Shown here: in pieces, positions 53,901-60,652 of the stretch
Layout: each line of letters starts with the position of its first letter
Numbering within the stretch: the stretch's first letter is position 1
Assembly (NCBI GenBank): GCA_965226435.1
Contig: CBDDCY010000009.1
Coordinates: forward strand, 424,279-488,278
Direction of reading: 5' to 3'
DNA from: UBA6623 sp965226435
Lineage (GTDB): Bacteria; Acidobacteriota; Terriglobia; Bryobacterales; UBA6623
Length of the DNA stretch: 64,000 nt
Made by a program: the position numbers and the translations under genes
The notes under the pieces: generated by a model
The model's database searches: none
Told to the model about the DNA's origin: nothing
The model's input: only the letters and a program-made list of their open reading frames with translations

Positions 53901-55799
53901 TTGACGGCCGTCGCGGCATCGCATTTTCAGGAGCGAGGCAACGATGGCGGACCCGGGCAATTGGGCTATTCAACTCCGGGCAGCGCCGACTTTCTCGGCA
54001 AGATCGTGCTCGCCACCTACGAACGCGAGCCGGACGACGCCGAGATCCCTTGGAAGAAGATTGCTCTCGAAGGCGCGGCCAACGTTTCCTACGAGCCGCT
54101 CGAAAAGCGTTTGCTCGAGTTGCTCACGACCGGAGATATCGAAATGGTCGCCGTGGCGGCGCGGGCGCTTGTGAATCCGCGGTCTCTAACGTTGCCGGCC
54201 GACCTACAGACGTTGCGGCAACTGCTGGCCAAGGTCAACCGTTTCCTCGACGCCGGACGAACCAAGGATGCCGAGGCCTTGACCAATTTCCTTGCCCGCG
54301 TGAAATGGGATTTCGAGCGCGTCAGCGAACGCGAGGAGCTGGAGTTTTACCGTCTGCTGATTTCCGGTCGCGAGCCTGAAGCCCCGGCCCCCTCGGCGGC
54401 GCTGGGCGGCTTGCTCGGGAAACCGGCTCCGGCTGACGCCGCGCCGGCTTCCGAAGCCGCTGACCCCGATGCCGCGAAACAAGCACGAGCCGGGCTGATG
54501 GGACGGATCCTCGGTGAAAACCCGACGCTGCATCGAAAAGTCGTCTTCGAACTCGTCAACGCCGACGAACGTTTTTGGCTACCCTCGACCGAGTGGATGG
54601 TTTCGTATCAAGAAGGCGGCCTTTCGATGGAGGAGGCCGTCGAGGGCGCGGTCGAAGCCGAAGATTTGAAGGTGCTCGAGTTGACCTTTGGGCGCACGAC
54701 CGAGCAGATTGTTCCCGACGGCCTGACCAGCAAGAACACGATTCTGTGGTGGCGCGAGGGTGTTCCCGGCGCTCGCTTGACGCTTGAGGTCAATGCGCCC
54801 AAAGCCGGGCTGTACGAGATTCTGACCGCCTTTCTTTACGACCGCGAGATGGGTACGGTGCGCTTCGCGCTCAACGGCGCCGATATCGGCGAACCAACCG
54901 ACTTCTACCGGCCGCGGCTGACCCCGAGCGGGCCGACGTCGCTCGGCGTTCACCAATTCAACCAAGGCTCGAATCGGCTTACCGTGAAGATGTTGGGGGC
55001 CAACCCGGACGCCGAGCCGAACTACATCTTCGGTATCGACTACCTCAAGATCACTCCCGACGACGGCAGCGGATCGCTCTTCACTAAGGACGAACGCGGC
55101 GTCGACGTCATCGACCCGGTGACCGCCGCCAAGGACAAGATCGTGCGCATGTTCAACTCGTGGTTCGCCGCCGACCGGCCGGAGGAGGTTCGCGAGATGG
55201 CGGTCAAACTAGCGAACAAAACGGCGTTGCGCCGCAATCCCGAAGTGCGCAAAGCGTTGGCCGCCTACATCGACCTCGAAACCAACGCGAAGTTGCGCGA
55301 GAGCATCCAAAACATCCTCAACAGCGACGACAAAGTGTACGGTGCACAGTTGCGCAAGCTGATCACCGAACAAGGTCCGCCCGAAGGCAGCGGCGCGCGG
55401 CGACTCGAACCCGACGACGACTTCGTCGCCGACATTCTGCATTTCCGGGACTACGTTTTCGCCGAGATGACGAAGATCAACGGCGAAGACAACAAGGCCT
55501 GCATCTCGTGCCACGGCGTCCCCGGGCGCGTCCCGACGTTGTACCTCGAAGCGCCCGACGCCGCCGGGTATATCCCTCCCGACAAGCTGCTTGACAACTA
55601 CCGCAAGATGCAAGCCCGCGTCGAGCCCCGCGAAGTCGAGCGCAGCAAGTTTCTCCGCAAGCCGCTAAACATCCAAACCGGCGAGGATGACGGCCACCAA
55701 GGCGGACAACGCTATGAGGCCGCCGACCCGGGTTATCAGGTTATCCGCCAATGGGTCTTGCGGCAGGCGCGTCTGCAACAGGGCGGGGCAGGGGACTGA
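50994..55799 (+). CDS. Large secreted protein with two haem-c motifs, toroid and HEAT-like repeats
   Basis: 1601 residues. A signal peptide covers about 1-24 (LQLLAPLLLLVPAAAAP). The order appears to be: an N-terminal beta region (NARVEVRWRGPALEG, YLVYRAPKTGTYRLEIE); a pre-peptidase-like domain (ILEAEPNNTPEQAVDL...GGIYYLRVEANQPGYELEVRL); haem motif CMSCH (Cys404, Cys407, His408); a toroid-like part (LQQDDGSWGFDLGT, ATKWLLDDQIEYGLW); HEAT-like repeats (IRQQALLGLGAALASEGIPTLMRGLDDPV); a beta domain (LTLEVNAPKAGLYEI); and a second haem motif CISCH (1503-1507). Probably periplasmic or surface-bound electron transfer or scaffold. ATG 50994 has an upstream AAGGG. I know no named function. Confidence 0.75.
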   Translation: MKQAHRGVLQLLAPLLLLVPAAAAPPVSQTIDFTGSWDHSRELTEGEAVSVSVRIDDPQALPPNARVEVRWRGPALEGSAFVGERGDLHATITADWSKTLHALDPDVYLVYRAPKTGTYRLEIETVRDRSQTHSGIPRDTGLAPLATPLPAITPAIEQAAVTVEIDPIEALNEGDIVLEAEPNNTPEQAVDLPFASGDQDQVLRIFGGADELEYFNNTQSSRSPDDWYRIEYRGTKAKIFTANLQLVEPIVSARIRVYQPGVPGPEDLEPQELPSREDFGNANPIPYVHPPAEVIPGPTPVFTYYDGRDLNERIHQQDTNFRSFVTRTVVPGGIYYLRVEANQPGYELEVRLIDPAPYDDPVRAIRESVYYHLAEVDAWLIHRPRNIGLDRRVRDGTSLFGENCMSCHTQSGVWGVADAFRNGYRPRGTAQNHRRLINTMYESLRPSVKLTDAAVNTSLAPNDLGDAPAGSRVAGRNIVLHERTFRPKRLHSYQLRRTANYVLQTNDPIGINAAAKGSNFGPNVVFKFAAEILERAWQDTNDPRYFFGIEEKARKIVATGNDAMLVSDDLGHRIEFFYRLWPGDYAETVEKLSGSKERAAAAGVFQEKFAAQVETDLARLTTLQQDDGSWGFDLGTTADEGKTWRRLTEPGDPAPTAVALIALEAAGFGPGDSRIQRATKWLLDDQIEYGLWNHAAQTGFVTTAYVIRALSRLYPDKAEHAFAALADPVPDESPLGLLSRVRRMQEAGDPSLAEALIAAAASDSPHIRQQALLGLGAALASEGIPTLMRGLDDPVKMCREAAFWSLRQMLLDDQGWEETFEAYGGGGPRVRQAILQALVTRVDLAGPRSRVNLGSLTQVLARGMSDPFAGVRAFAFKAAWHWWVWNPPLREAINRAWAEALFREETNAQAETALRYSTVSMLIVNGQIANQTGGKNVDHQYAELGDFYRLLGKRREQAAPEQQARFDRRLTAVAASHFQERGNDGGPGQLGYSTPGSADFLGKIVLATYEREPDDAEIPWKKIALEGAANVSYEPLEKRLLELLTTGDIEMVAVAARALVNPRSLTLPADLQTLRQLLAKVNRFLDAGRTKDAEALTNFLARVKWDFERVSEREELEFYRLLISGREPEAPAPSAALGGLLGKPAPADAAPASEAADPDAAKQARAGLMGRILGENPTLHRKVVFELVNADERFWLPSTEWMVSYQEGGLSMEEAVEGAVEAEDLKVLELTFGRTTEQIVPDGLTSKNTILWWREGVPGARLTLEVNAPKAGLYEILTAFLYDREMGTVRFALNGADIGEPTDFYRPRLTPSGPTSLGVHQFNQGSNRLTVKMLGANPDAEPNYIFGIDYLKITPDDGSGSLFTKDERGVDVIDPVTAAKDKIVRMFNSWFAADRPEEVREMAVKLANKTALRRNPEVRKALAAYIDLETNAKLRESIQNILNSDDKVYGAQLRKLITEQGPPEGSGARRLEPDDDFVADILHFRDYVFAEMTKINGEDNKACISCHGVPGRVPTLYLEAPDAAGYIPPDKLLDNYRKMQARVEPREVERSKFLRKPLNIQTGEDDGHQGGQRYEAADPGYQVIRQWVLRQARLQQGGAGD

Positions 55800-55895
55800 A
55801 GCAGGGGAGAACCCGGCTCGCGGGTGTCTTGATCGCGCTGCTCCGGGGCATTGTGCTTCCGCCACTTTCTTTGGGGCGGACAGGCTTCATCGCAT

Positions 55896-55920
55896 ACCGC
55901 TCACTGACGTTCGCGGCTCG
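55896..55920. repeat. Dispersed repeat family C, copy 3, over a gene 3' end
   Basis: Minus-strand GAGCCGCGAACGTCAGTGAG matches the units at 25826, 50755 and 60012. It supplies the final codons (PSRERQ) and the stop of the gene on 55901-56737, so the gene end may have been formed by repeat insertion. Confidence 0.65.
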
Positions 55921-56737
55921 GTTTGGGATCGAGCGCCGCACGACGGTGGTTTCGGAATGTCGCGCGGCGGCGGGTGTGGATGCTCTTGAAGAAGAGGCGC
56001 ATGTTCATTGAGAAGTCAAAGCCGCGTCCGACCCAGGCTCCGTCGGGGAGTGGAGCACGTTCAATGACGCCCTCGACGGCTCGCAGTTTGCCGAGAAGGC
56101 CCCACCACAGCCTCACCGGCTCGATGAGTTCGAACTCCACGCGGGCGACTTGAAAGGTCTCTTTGTCGACGAAAATCTTTCCGTGTGACCTGTTCAGCGC
56201 GTAGTCGATGCGGCGGCGGATCGGCAGCGAGTCGCTCTTCGGCTCGAATCGCACGGTGTAGGTCGGGCGTCCCTCGATCAGTTGGTCGGCGATCAGCTCA
56301 GGGCGATAGCGGTCAACCAACTCGCTGTTGAATTGCACGCGCTCTTCGTCTTTCTTCTTCTCTCCCCGCGTCCGACGTTTCTGAATCTCAGCCCTCCGGC
56401 GGCGTTGCTTTTCGCGGTCCGCGGTGGATAGAGGCTTCCCATTCTTCTCGATGATTTCGCGATGGAGCGCGCCGGCGAGCGGATAGACCTTGGCTGTCAG
56501 CTCCTCTCGCTCCTTGACGCGCCCGGCCGTATCAAGCTGCTCGATGGTGGCCAGCTCGAGGAACTCATAGCGCAGTTCGTGGTCCTGCTCGCGCAGGCCG
56601 TCGGCCAACTCCACGGCCCGCTTGATAATCTCGTCGGCTGTCAGGGTCGAGGACGGAGCGGGCGTTTCGCGCAATTCCGTCGCCCCCGCATGGACAGCGG
56701 CCAATACGACAAGCGGCAAGATCCACCGGAACTTCAT
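55901..56737 (-). CDS. Secreted protein of unknown function
   Basis: A 278-residue exported protein: signal peptide MKFRWILPLVVLAAVHAGATE, then LTADEIIKRAVELADGLREQDHELRYEFLELATIEQLD. A highly charged segment follows (REKQRRRRAEIQKRRTRGEKKKDEER, residues about 108-133), then a beta-rich region (YTVRFEPKSDSLPIRRRIDYALNRSHGKIFVDKETFQVARVEFELIEPV). This layout resembles LolA-like or outer-membrane lipoprotein-sorting folds (compare 'FVDKET..V.RVE..'), but I do not assign it. The last residues come from a dispersed repeat. Confidence 0.68.
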   Translation of the reverse strand: MKFRWILPLVVLAAVHAGATELRETPAPSSTLTADEIIKRAVELADGLREQDHELRYEFLELATIEQLDTAGRVKEREELTAKVYPLAGALHREIIEKNGKPLSTADREKQRRRRAEIQKRRTRGEKKKDEERVQFNSELVDRYRPELIADQLIEGRPTYTVRFEPKSDSLPIRRRIDYALNRSHGKIFVDKETFQVARVEFELIEPVRLWWGLLGKLRAVEGVIERAPLPDGAWVGRGFDFSMNMRLFFKSIHTRRRATFRNHRRAALDPKPSRERQ

Positions 56738-56966
56738 GTCTATTTAACGCAGCAAGGCCCAACCGGGTTCCTTAGGAAACACAGGGCGCCGGGGCCCGGT
56801 ACAACTCCGCGAGGTCGTGCCGGCCCCGTCGCGGTTCGGGAGTGGGAAACGCTACAAGCGATCGTCGGTATAGTTTTATCAGCCTCCGATTTACGACCGA
56901 AGTACGGTCACCGATTCACCTGGCGGCCGATCCATCTTGAATTTGACGAAACAACGTGTTTTCTCG

Positions 56967-58163
56967 CTACGCTGCCGCGGCTTCGGCGGCCTGCATGGCG
57001 CGGAGGGCGTTGCGGCCCATCACCTTGTCGACGTCTTCGTCGGAGAACCCACGCTCCTTGAGGGCCTTGACGAGGTTCGGGGTCTTGGAAATGTCTTCCA
57101 GCCCCTCGGGTAGCTTGAGCCCGACGGCGTCGTAATCGCAGCCCAGCCCGACGTGGTCGATGCCGGCAACGGTCGCGGCGTGTTCGATGTGGTCGACTAA
57201 TCGGCTGAGCGGAATCTGCCCGATCTTGTCGATAGCGGCTTTCTCGATTTTCCAAAGCTCTTCGGAAAGCTCGCGGCGGTCGGCGTCCTTGAGGCGCTCG
57301 CGGGCCGCCTCCTTCTGCTCGTTGAACTCGGCGAACTGCCCCATCTTCGAGGCGAAGTCATCGTCGAGCATTCCGGCGTAGTAGGCAACCCCGAGGACGC
57401 CGCCGTTTTCGCCGAGTTTCTTGAGCATGTCGTCGGTCAAATTGCGCGGGTGGTTCGCCACCGCTTGGCAAGCGCCGTGGGTGTCGAGAATGGGCGCGGT
57501 GGTAGTGTCGATCACGTCGTAAAACGCCTGCTTCGAGGCGTGCGACATGTCGATCATCATCCCGAGCCGATTCATCTCGCGGACGATTTCCTTGCCGAAG
57601 TCCGTCAAGCCTTCCGGGCCGTCATCGTACTCGGCGGCGCCGATCCACGGTGTGTTGCCGCTGTGGGTCAGACCCAGATAGCGCGCGCCGAGCCGATAGA
57701 ACTGCCGCAGCACCTCGATGCTCGAGTCGATCATGTGACCGCCCTCGACCCCCAGCAGGATCGCCACCGTGCCTTCGCGTTGCGCTCGCAAGACATCGTC
57801 GGAGGTGGTCGCGAGGAATAGGTCGTCGGGATGGCGGTTGACCTCTTGGACGATCACGTCGGTGATCTTCAAGGCGTCCTTGACGGACTCGAGGGGCGTC
57901 TTGTCGCGGGCCGGCGAAAACACCGCGAAGAAGCCGGCGTTGAGCCCGCCTTGCTTCATTTTGGGGATGTCGACCGAGGTCCACCAAAAGGTCTCGGCCA
58001 AGTCAAGGCCTTCTGAAACCATACGGCCGGGCGTATCGATGTGGAGGTCGAAATAGAGCGGGCCGGCGGGAGCCGAAGGTTCGGGCTCGGGTTCGGGAGC
58101 GGCCGCGCAGGCGGCGGTCAGAGCAGCGGCAGTGGAGAGTCCCCATTCACGTCGAGTTAACAT
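56967..58163 (-). CDS. Membrane dipeptidase (peptidase family M19)
   Basis: A 398-residue M19 enzyme. Metal-binding FDLHIDT (His/Asp), the bridging Glu in GVEGGHMI, LTHSGNTPW, IDMSHAS, and C-terminal GIDHVGLGCDYDAVG are all in place. The N-terminus RREWGLSTAAALTAAC has a lipobox with Cys19, indicating a lipoprotein; the RR pair might permit Tat export. It hydrolyses dipeptides, possibly including D-amino acid dipeptides. A TATAAT lies 9 nt before the ATG. Confidence 0.92.
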   Translation of the reverse strand: MLTRREWGLSTAAALTAACAAAPEPEPEPSAPAGPLYFDLHIDTPGRMVSEGLDLAETFWWTSVDIPKMKQGGLNAGFFAVFSPARDKTPLESVKDALKITDVIVQEVNRHPDDLFLATTSDDVLRAQREGTVAILLGVEGGHMIDSSIEVLRQFYRLGARYLGLTHSGNTPWIGAAEYDDGPEGLTDFGKEIVREMNRLGMMIDMSHASKQAFYDVIDTTTAPILDTHGACQAVANHPRNLTDDMLKKLGENGGVLGVAYYAGMLDDDFASKMGQFAEFNEQKEAARERLKDADRRELSEELWKIEKAAIDKIGQIPLSRLVDHIEHAATVAGIDHVGLGCDYDAVGLKLPEGLEDISKTPNLVKALKERGFSDEDVDKVMGRNALRAMQAAEAAAA

Positions 58164-58172
58164 AGCGGTCCA

Positions 58173-58178
58173 ATTATA
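58173..58178 (-). promoter_or_regulatory. TATAAT 9 nt before dipeptidase start (leaderless?)
   Basis: A perfect minus-strand TATAAT ends 9 nt before ATG 58163. There is no room for a Shine-Dalgarno after the expected start point. No strong -35 was seen. Confidence 0.5.
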
Positions 58179-58372
58179 CGCGGCTTGCCGCGGTCCGCGC
58201 AGCGGTCACGCTTCCGGCACGTCCGCCAGCGGCTCGAGGGACACTTTGGGCTTGTGATTGTTGAGTCGTTGGCCGGCGGTAGTGGGTCGCCGGTGCCGGT
58301 TGGTGGTTGGTCGCTTGTTGGTTCCTGTCTTTGCTTCTCCTTGGGGGTATTGAGGGCTTTTCGGGGCCGGGG

Positions 58373-59179
58373 TTACCAGAGGCCGGCCCGGATAGTGGGA
58401 TCGGTGGTTGCCGGTTGCAGCTCGTACTGCGTTGTTATATAAGACGTTAGGTTGGTCTTGGGTTCGTTTTGTATTTTTTGACTTTGGGGGCTACCCTTTT
58501 TGGCTGCCCTGGGGTTCTTCTTTGGCTCGCCGGGCAGGCCTGGAGACCTGCCCCACTGGGCTTGGCCGCGGAAGCCTATGGCGGGTGGATGAGTGCCTGC
58601 CGGCTCTTCGTCGGGGAAGTAGTATTCGGGAACCGGCGTGGTGGCGTCGGCTTGGTTGTTTTTGGCTTCGAAGGCTTCGCGGAGTTGGCGCTCTTCGCGG
58701 CGGATGTTTATCATCAACTCGACGCCGCGGAAAAAGCGGCGGCTGAGATGGCCGTCATAGCGGGCTAGATTGTTGAGGAGTTTTGTTCTTGTGAGCATGG
58801 CCCAGCCTAGGATCTTGGTTTGGGCTTCGCGGTCTTCGGGCATGGGGCCGGTGTCGTTGTCGATGCGACGGGAGTTTTCGATGCCGGCGGCGATGACGGC
58901 GGTTTCGATGCGGGAGAGACGTTGCATTCTCCAGGAGACGTCGGCGATTTGACGGACGATTTCCTTTTCGACACGGTTTCTGGGGAGATAGGTGTCCTCG
59001 AAGGAGGTGAGGTGTTGATCGAACTCGGCGGGGTCTTCGCCGGGTAAGACGGCGTCGTTTGCCAGCAGGCCGTGCTTGAGAGCGTTTTGGGATGAGCGGG
59101 TTTTTCCGCTGTCGGTTTTGGGGCCGGTTGATTTTTTGGCGTTTTCGCGATTGGCGCGAATTTTTTCTGTTGTAGACAT
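58373..59179 (-). CDS. Conserved protein of unknown function with 'ENAKKSTGPKT' N-terminus
   Basis: A 268-residue protein. The N-terminus RANRENAKKSTGPKTDSGKTRSSQNALKHGLLA is a pattern I recall from many uncharacterised proteins, often multi-copy, in Acidobacteria and Planctomycetes. It is followed by helical segments (VEKEIVRQIADVSWRMQRLSRIETAVI, FRRGVELMINIRREERQLREAFEAK). No catalytic motif was recognised; some relatives are found near mobile DNA. The C-terminal part (QWGRSPGLPGEPKKN...) is encoded by palindrome A, so the natural C-terminus has been changed or extended. Confidence 0.7.
   Translation of the reverse strand: MSTTEKIRANRENAKKSTGPKTDSGKTRSSQNALKHGLLANDAVLPGEDPAEFDQHLTSFEDTYLPRNRVEKEIVRQIADVSWRMQRLSRIETAVIAAGIENSRRIDNDTGPMPEDREAQTKILGWAMLTRTKLLNNLARYDGHLSRRFFRGVELMINIRREERQLREAFEAKNNQADATTPVPEYYFPDEEPAGTHPPAIGFRGQAQWGRSPGLPGEPKKNPRAAKKGSPQSQKIQNEPKTNLTSYITTQYELQPATTDPTIRAGLW
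58531..58557. repeat. Dispersed palindrome family A, copy 4, inside a CDS
   Basis: Inverted copy of the unit (CGGGCAGGCCTGGAGACC then TGCCCCACT). It falls inside the 58373-59179 frame and encodes QWGRSPGLPG. This is the only family A copy found within an annotated gene. Confidence 0.85.
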
Positions 59180-59312
59180 GCGATTTCTCCTGGGGCTTGT
59201 TGCCCGGTCATAGGATACGTTGGGGTTGTGGGTTTCGCGGGGGTTGGTTTTTCTAAGTTGTTGATATGGAAGACGTAGTTTTTTTGAAACGGACGTGATG
59301 GATTTCGTGTGG

Positions 59313-59356
59313 CGTTGGCCGTTGGCCGTTGGCCGTTAGCCGTGAACCGTGAACCG
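59313..59356 (+). repeat. Short tandem repeat GTTGGCC / CGTGAAC
   Basis: The 7-bp unit GTTGGCC occurs in tandem about three times (59314-59334), then changes to GTTAGCC and two CGTGAAC units. This is a slippage-prone micro-repeat at the edge of the palindrome cluster. Confidence 0.7.
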
Positions 59357-59366
59357 AGGGGGAGGG

Positions 59367-59394
59367 GACCGGCCGCTTGGCGGCCGGTCTTTTT
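59367..59394 (+). terminator. Terminator-like perfect hairpin with T-tract
   Basis: Arms GACCGGCCGC and GCGGCCGGTC around TTG, followed by TTTTT. By form it is an intrinsic terminator on the plus strand, but no plus-strand gene precedes it. It may simply be one of the palindromes in this cluster. Confidence 0.5.
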
Positions 59395-59412
59395 GGACCC
59401 GCCCCAGGCCCC

Positions 59413-59921
59413 CGAACGACCGCGAGAGCGGTCGTTCGCCCGGGGGAGGGGCAGGGATTGGTTTGGTGGGGTGCCCTGGGCTGGCGCCCAGGGCCGGTAT
59501 TAATCACGGGGGTTCGAGTACAGGCACACGGCGCGGTGGGCGGGTGGCTGGGCAGGCCTGGAGACCTGCCCCACTGGGAACCGCAGGGCCGTTGGATGTC
59601 GATGGAGAAGGTCGAGAGACAAGCTGAAGGCTTGTCTCGACCGTCGGCTGGGACCGGCAAGAGTGCCGGTCGCTACCGGGGATGCGCCTGTTCGAATTTG
59701 CTACCGGGGACGCGGCTGTTCGAAATTCGATCGCCCGCCGAGTTTCTTGCCCGAACGATTCGGCGCGGTGGGCGGCCCCACTCGGGTCACGATGCTCTTC
59801 AGGGCTCGCCCGAGGGAGGGGGCGCTGTCGCTGGGCTTGCGCCCAGGGCGGGTCTGCCTGAAACCTTCCCTTGGTGCGACGATGGCTGAAGCCGCATGGG
59901 AGAAGGCCGTTTAAACGGCCT
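59413..59921. repeat. Cluster of unrelated perfect hairpins
   Basis: Perfect or near-perfect stems: 59413-59438 (arms CGAACGACCGC, loop GAGA); 59473-59494 (arms GCCCTGGGC, loop TGGC); 59550-59575 (family A); 59616-59638 (arms GAGACAAGC, loop TGAAG); 59652-59671 (arms GACCGGCA, loop AGAG); 59831-59846 (arms CTGGGC, loop TTGC, related to 59473); 59904-59921 (palindrome AGGCCGTTTAAACGGCCT). A 28-bp direct duplication (GCTACCGGGGA...GTTCGAA) is at 59672-59727. Each stem differs in sequence but has the same size class. Confidence 0.8.
59550..59575. repeat. Dispersed palindrome family A, copy 5
   Basis: GGGCAGGCCTGGAGACC then TGCCCCACT, in the same orientation as copy 4 about 1 kb away. Confidence 0.85.
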
Positions 59922-59941
59922 CGTGTGGACCGCGGATCCTT

Positions 59942-59994
59942 TGAGCCGGCCCTCAAGGGCTGGCCTATTTGCGACTCAAGCCCGGTGAACCGGA
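59942..59994. repeat. Dispersed two-hairpin repeat, copy 2
   Basis: Matches the minus strand of 6174-6225. The first stem is less perfect here (CCGGCCCT/GGGCTGG), while the second block ACTCAAGCCCGGTGAACCGG is identical. A family C unit follows at 60012-60037. Confidence 0.75.
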
Positions 59995-60191
59995 CTGAGG
60001 GGGCATCGCCTACCGCTTACTTACGTGCGCGGCTCGGTTTCTATCGCTTGCATGGCAGGGAGGTCCGACATATCATGTCGCACACCCAGCGACTGGAGGG
60101 TCGGCACGTCCAGCGAAAGCGCCCAGGACTTCGCGGTTGCAAACAAGGGCGGGGAGGGTCTCGTTGTCGGCAGGTCGAGGTCGGTTGAGTT

Positions 60192-60544
60192 TGGTGGAGG
60201 CGGCGGGAGTCGAACCCGCGTCCGGAAAAGTCTATCGCGAAGAGCCTACATACTTAGTCCGCTCGAAAGTCTCGGCCGGCTCCTTGGAACGGACAAGAAA
60301 GAACCGACCCAGCCCGATTAATTTCAGCTTACGGCTCCGGACAGAAGCCTGCGGCCAATCCCGCGAAATGACACTCTATCCCGCCGTGCGGGCCCGACGG
60401 AAAGAGCGCGCCGACCTAATTAGGCGGCGTAGGCTAACTGCGTGTTGTTGTTGGCAGTTGTTATGGTCCGATCGTTTAACGGGAGCTCGGAACCCGGTAT
60501 GCCTCTTCACGACGGTGCAATCCCGTCGAATCCGTTACGCCCCC
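60192..60544 (-). ncRNA. ssrA: Transfer-messenger RNA (tmRNA)
   Basis: Rescues ribosomes stalled on broken mRNAs by adding a degradation tag. The 5' acceptor strand GGGGGCG (60544) pairs with the 3' strand CGCCUCC followed by ACCA (60192), with an encoded CCA. The T-arm is GCGGG-TTCGACT-CCCGC. The tag frame (60455 to the TAA ending at 60420) reads GCC AAC AAC AAC ACG CAG TTA GCC TAC GCC GCC, that is ANNNTQLAYAA. It ends AYAA rather than the commonest ALAA. The resume codon GCC is inferred from position. About 353 nt, one-piece type. Confidence 0.95.
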
Positions 60545-60652
60545 CCTTTCGGTGTCTCTCTTATCATGATAGCGCGCGGCTCAAGTCGGTGACGGCGGGT
60601 TTCGCTCGCCTCCCCGCGGGGACGACCGCCGGACGCCATCCTGGAGTGGGTC

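Larger units (their letters stand above)
59180..60191. other. 1-kb gene-free spacer packed with palindromes and repeats
   Basis: No supported gene. From 59313 onward nearly all of it is repeat: a tandem GGCCGTT array, at least eight different hairpins, a direct duplication and copies of families A, B, C and D. Short ORFs across it are translations of these repeats. It ends at the tmRNA gene. Details are given in the separate entries. Confidence 0.8.

Noticed and set aside
59377..59889. 170-codon plus-strand ORF in the palindrome cluster
   Set aside because: Its translation consists of successive palindromes read as protein; no family features.
59413..59921. Hairpin cluster as a CRISPR array
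   Set aside because: The stems differ from one another, there is no constant repeat-spacer period and no cas gene nearby.
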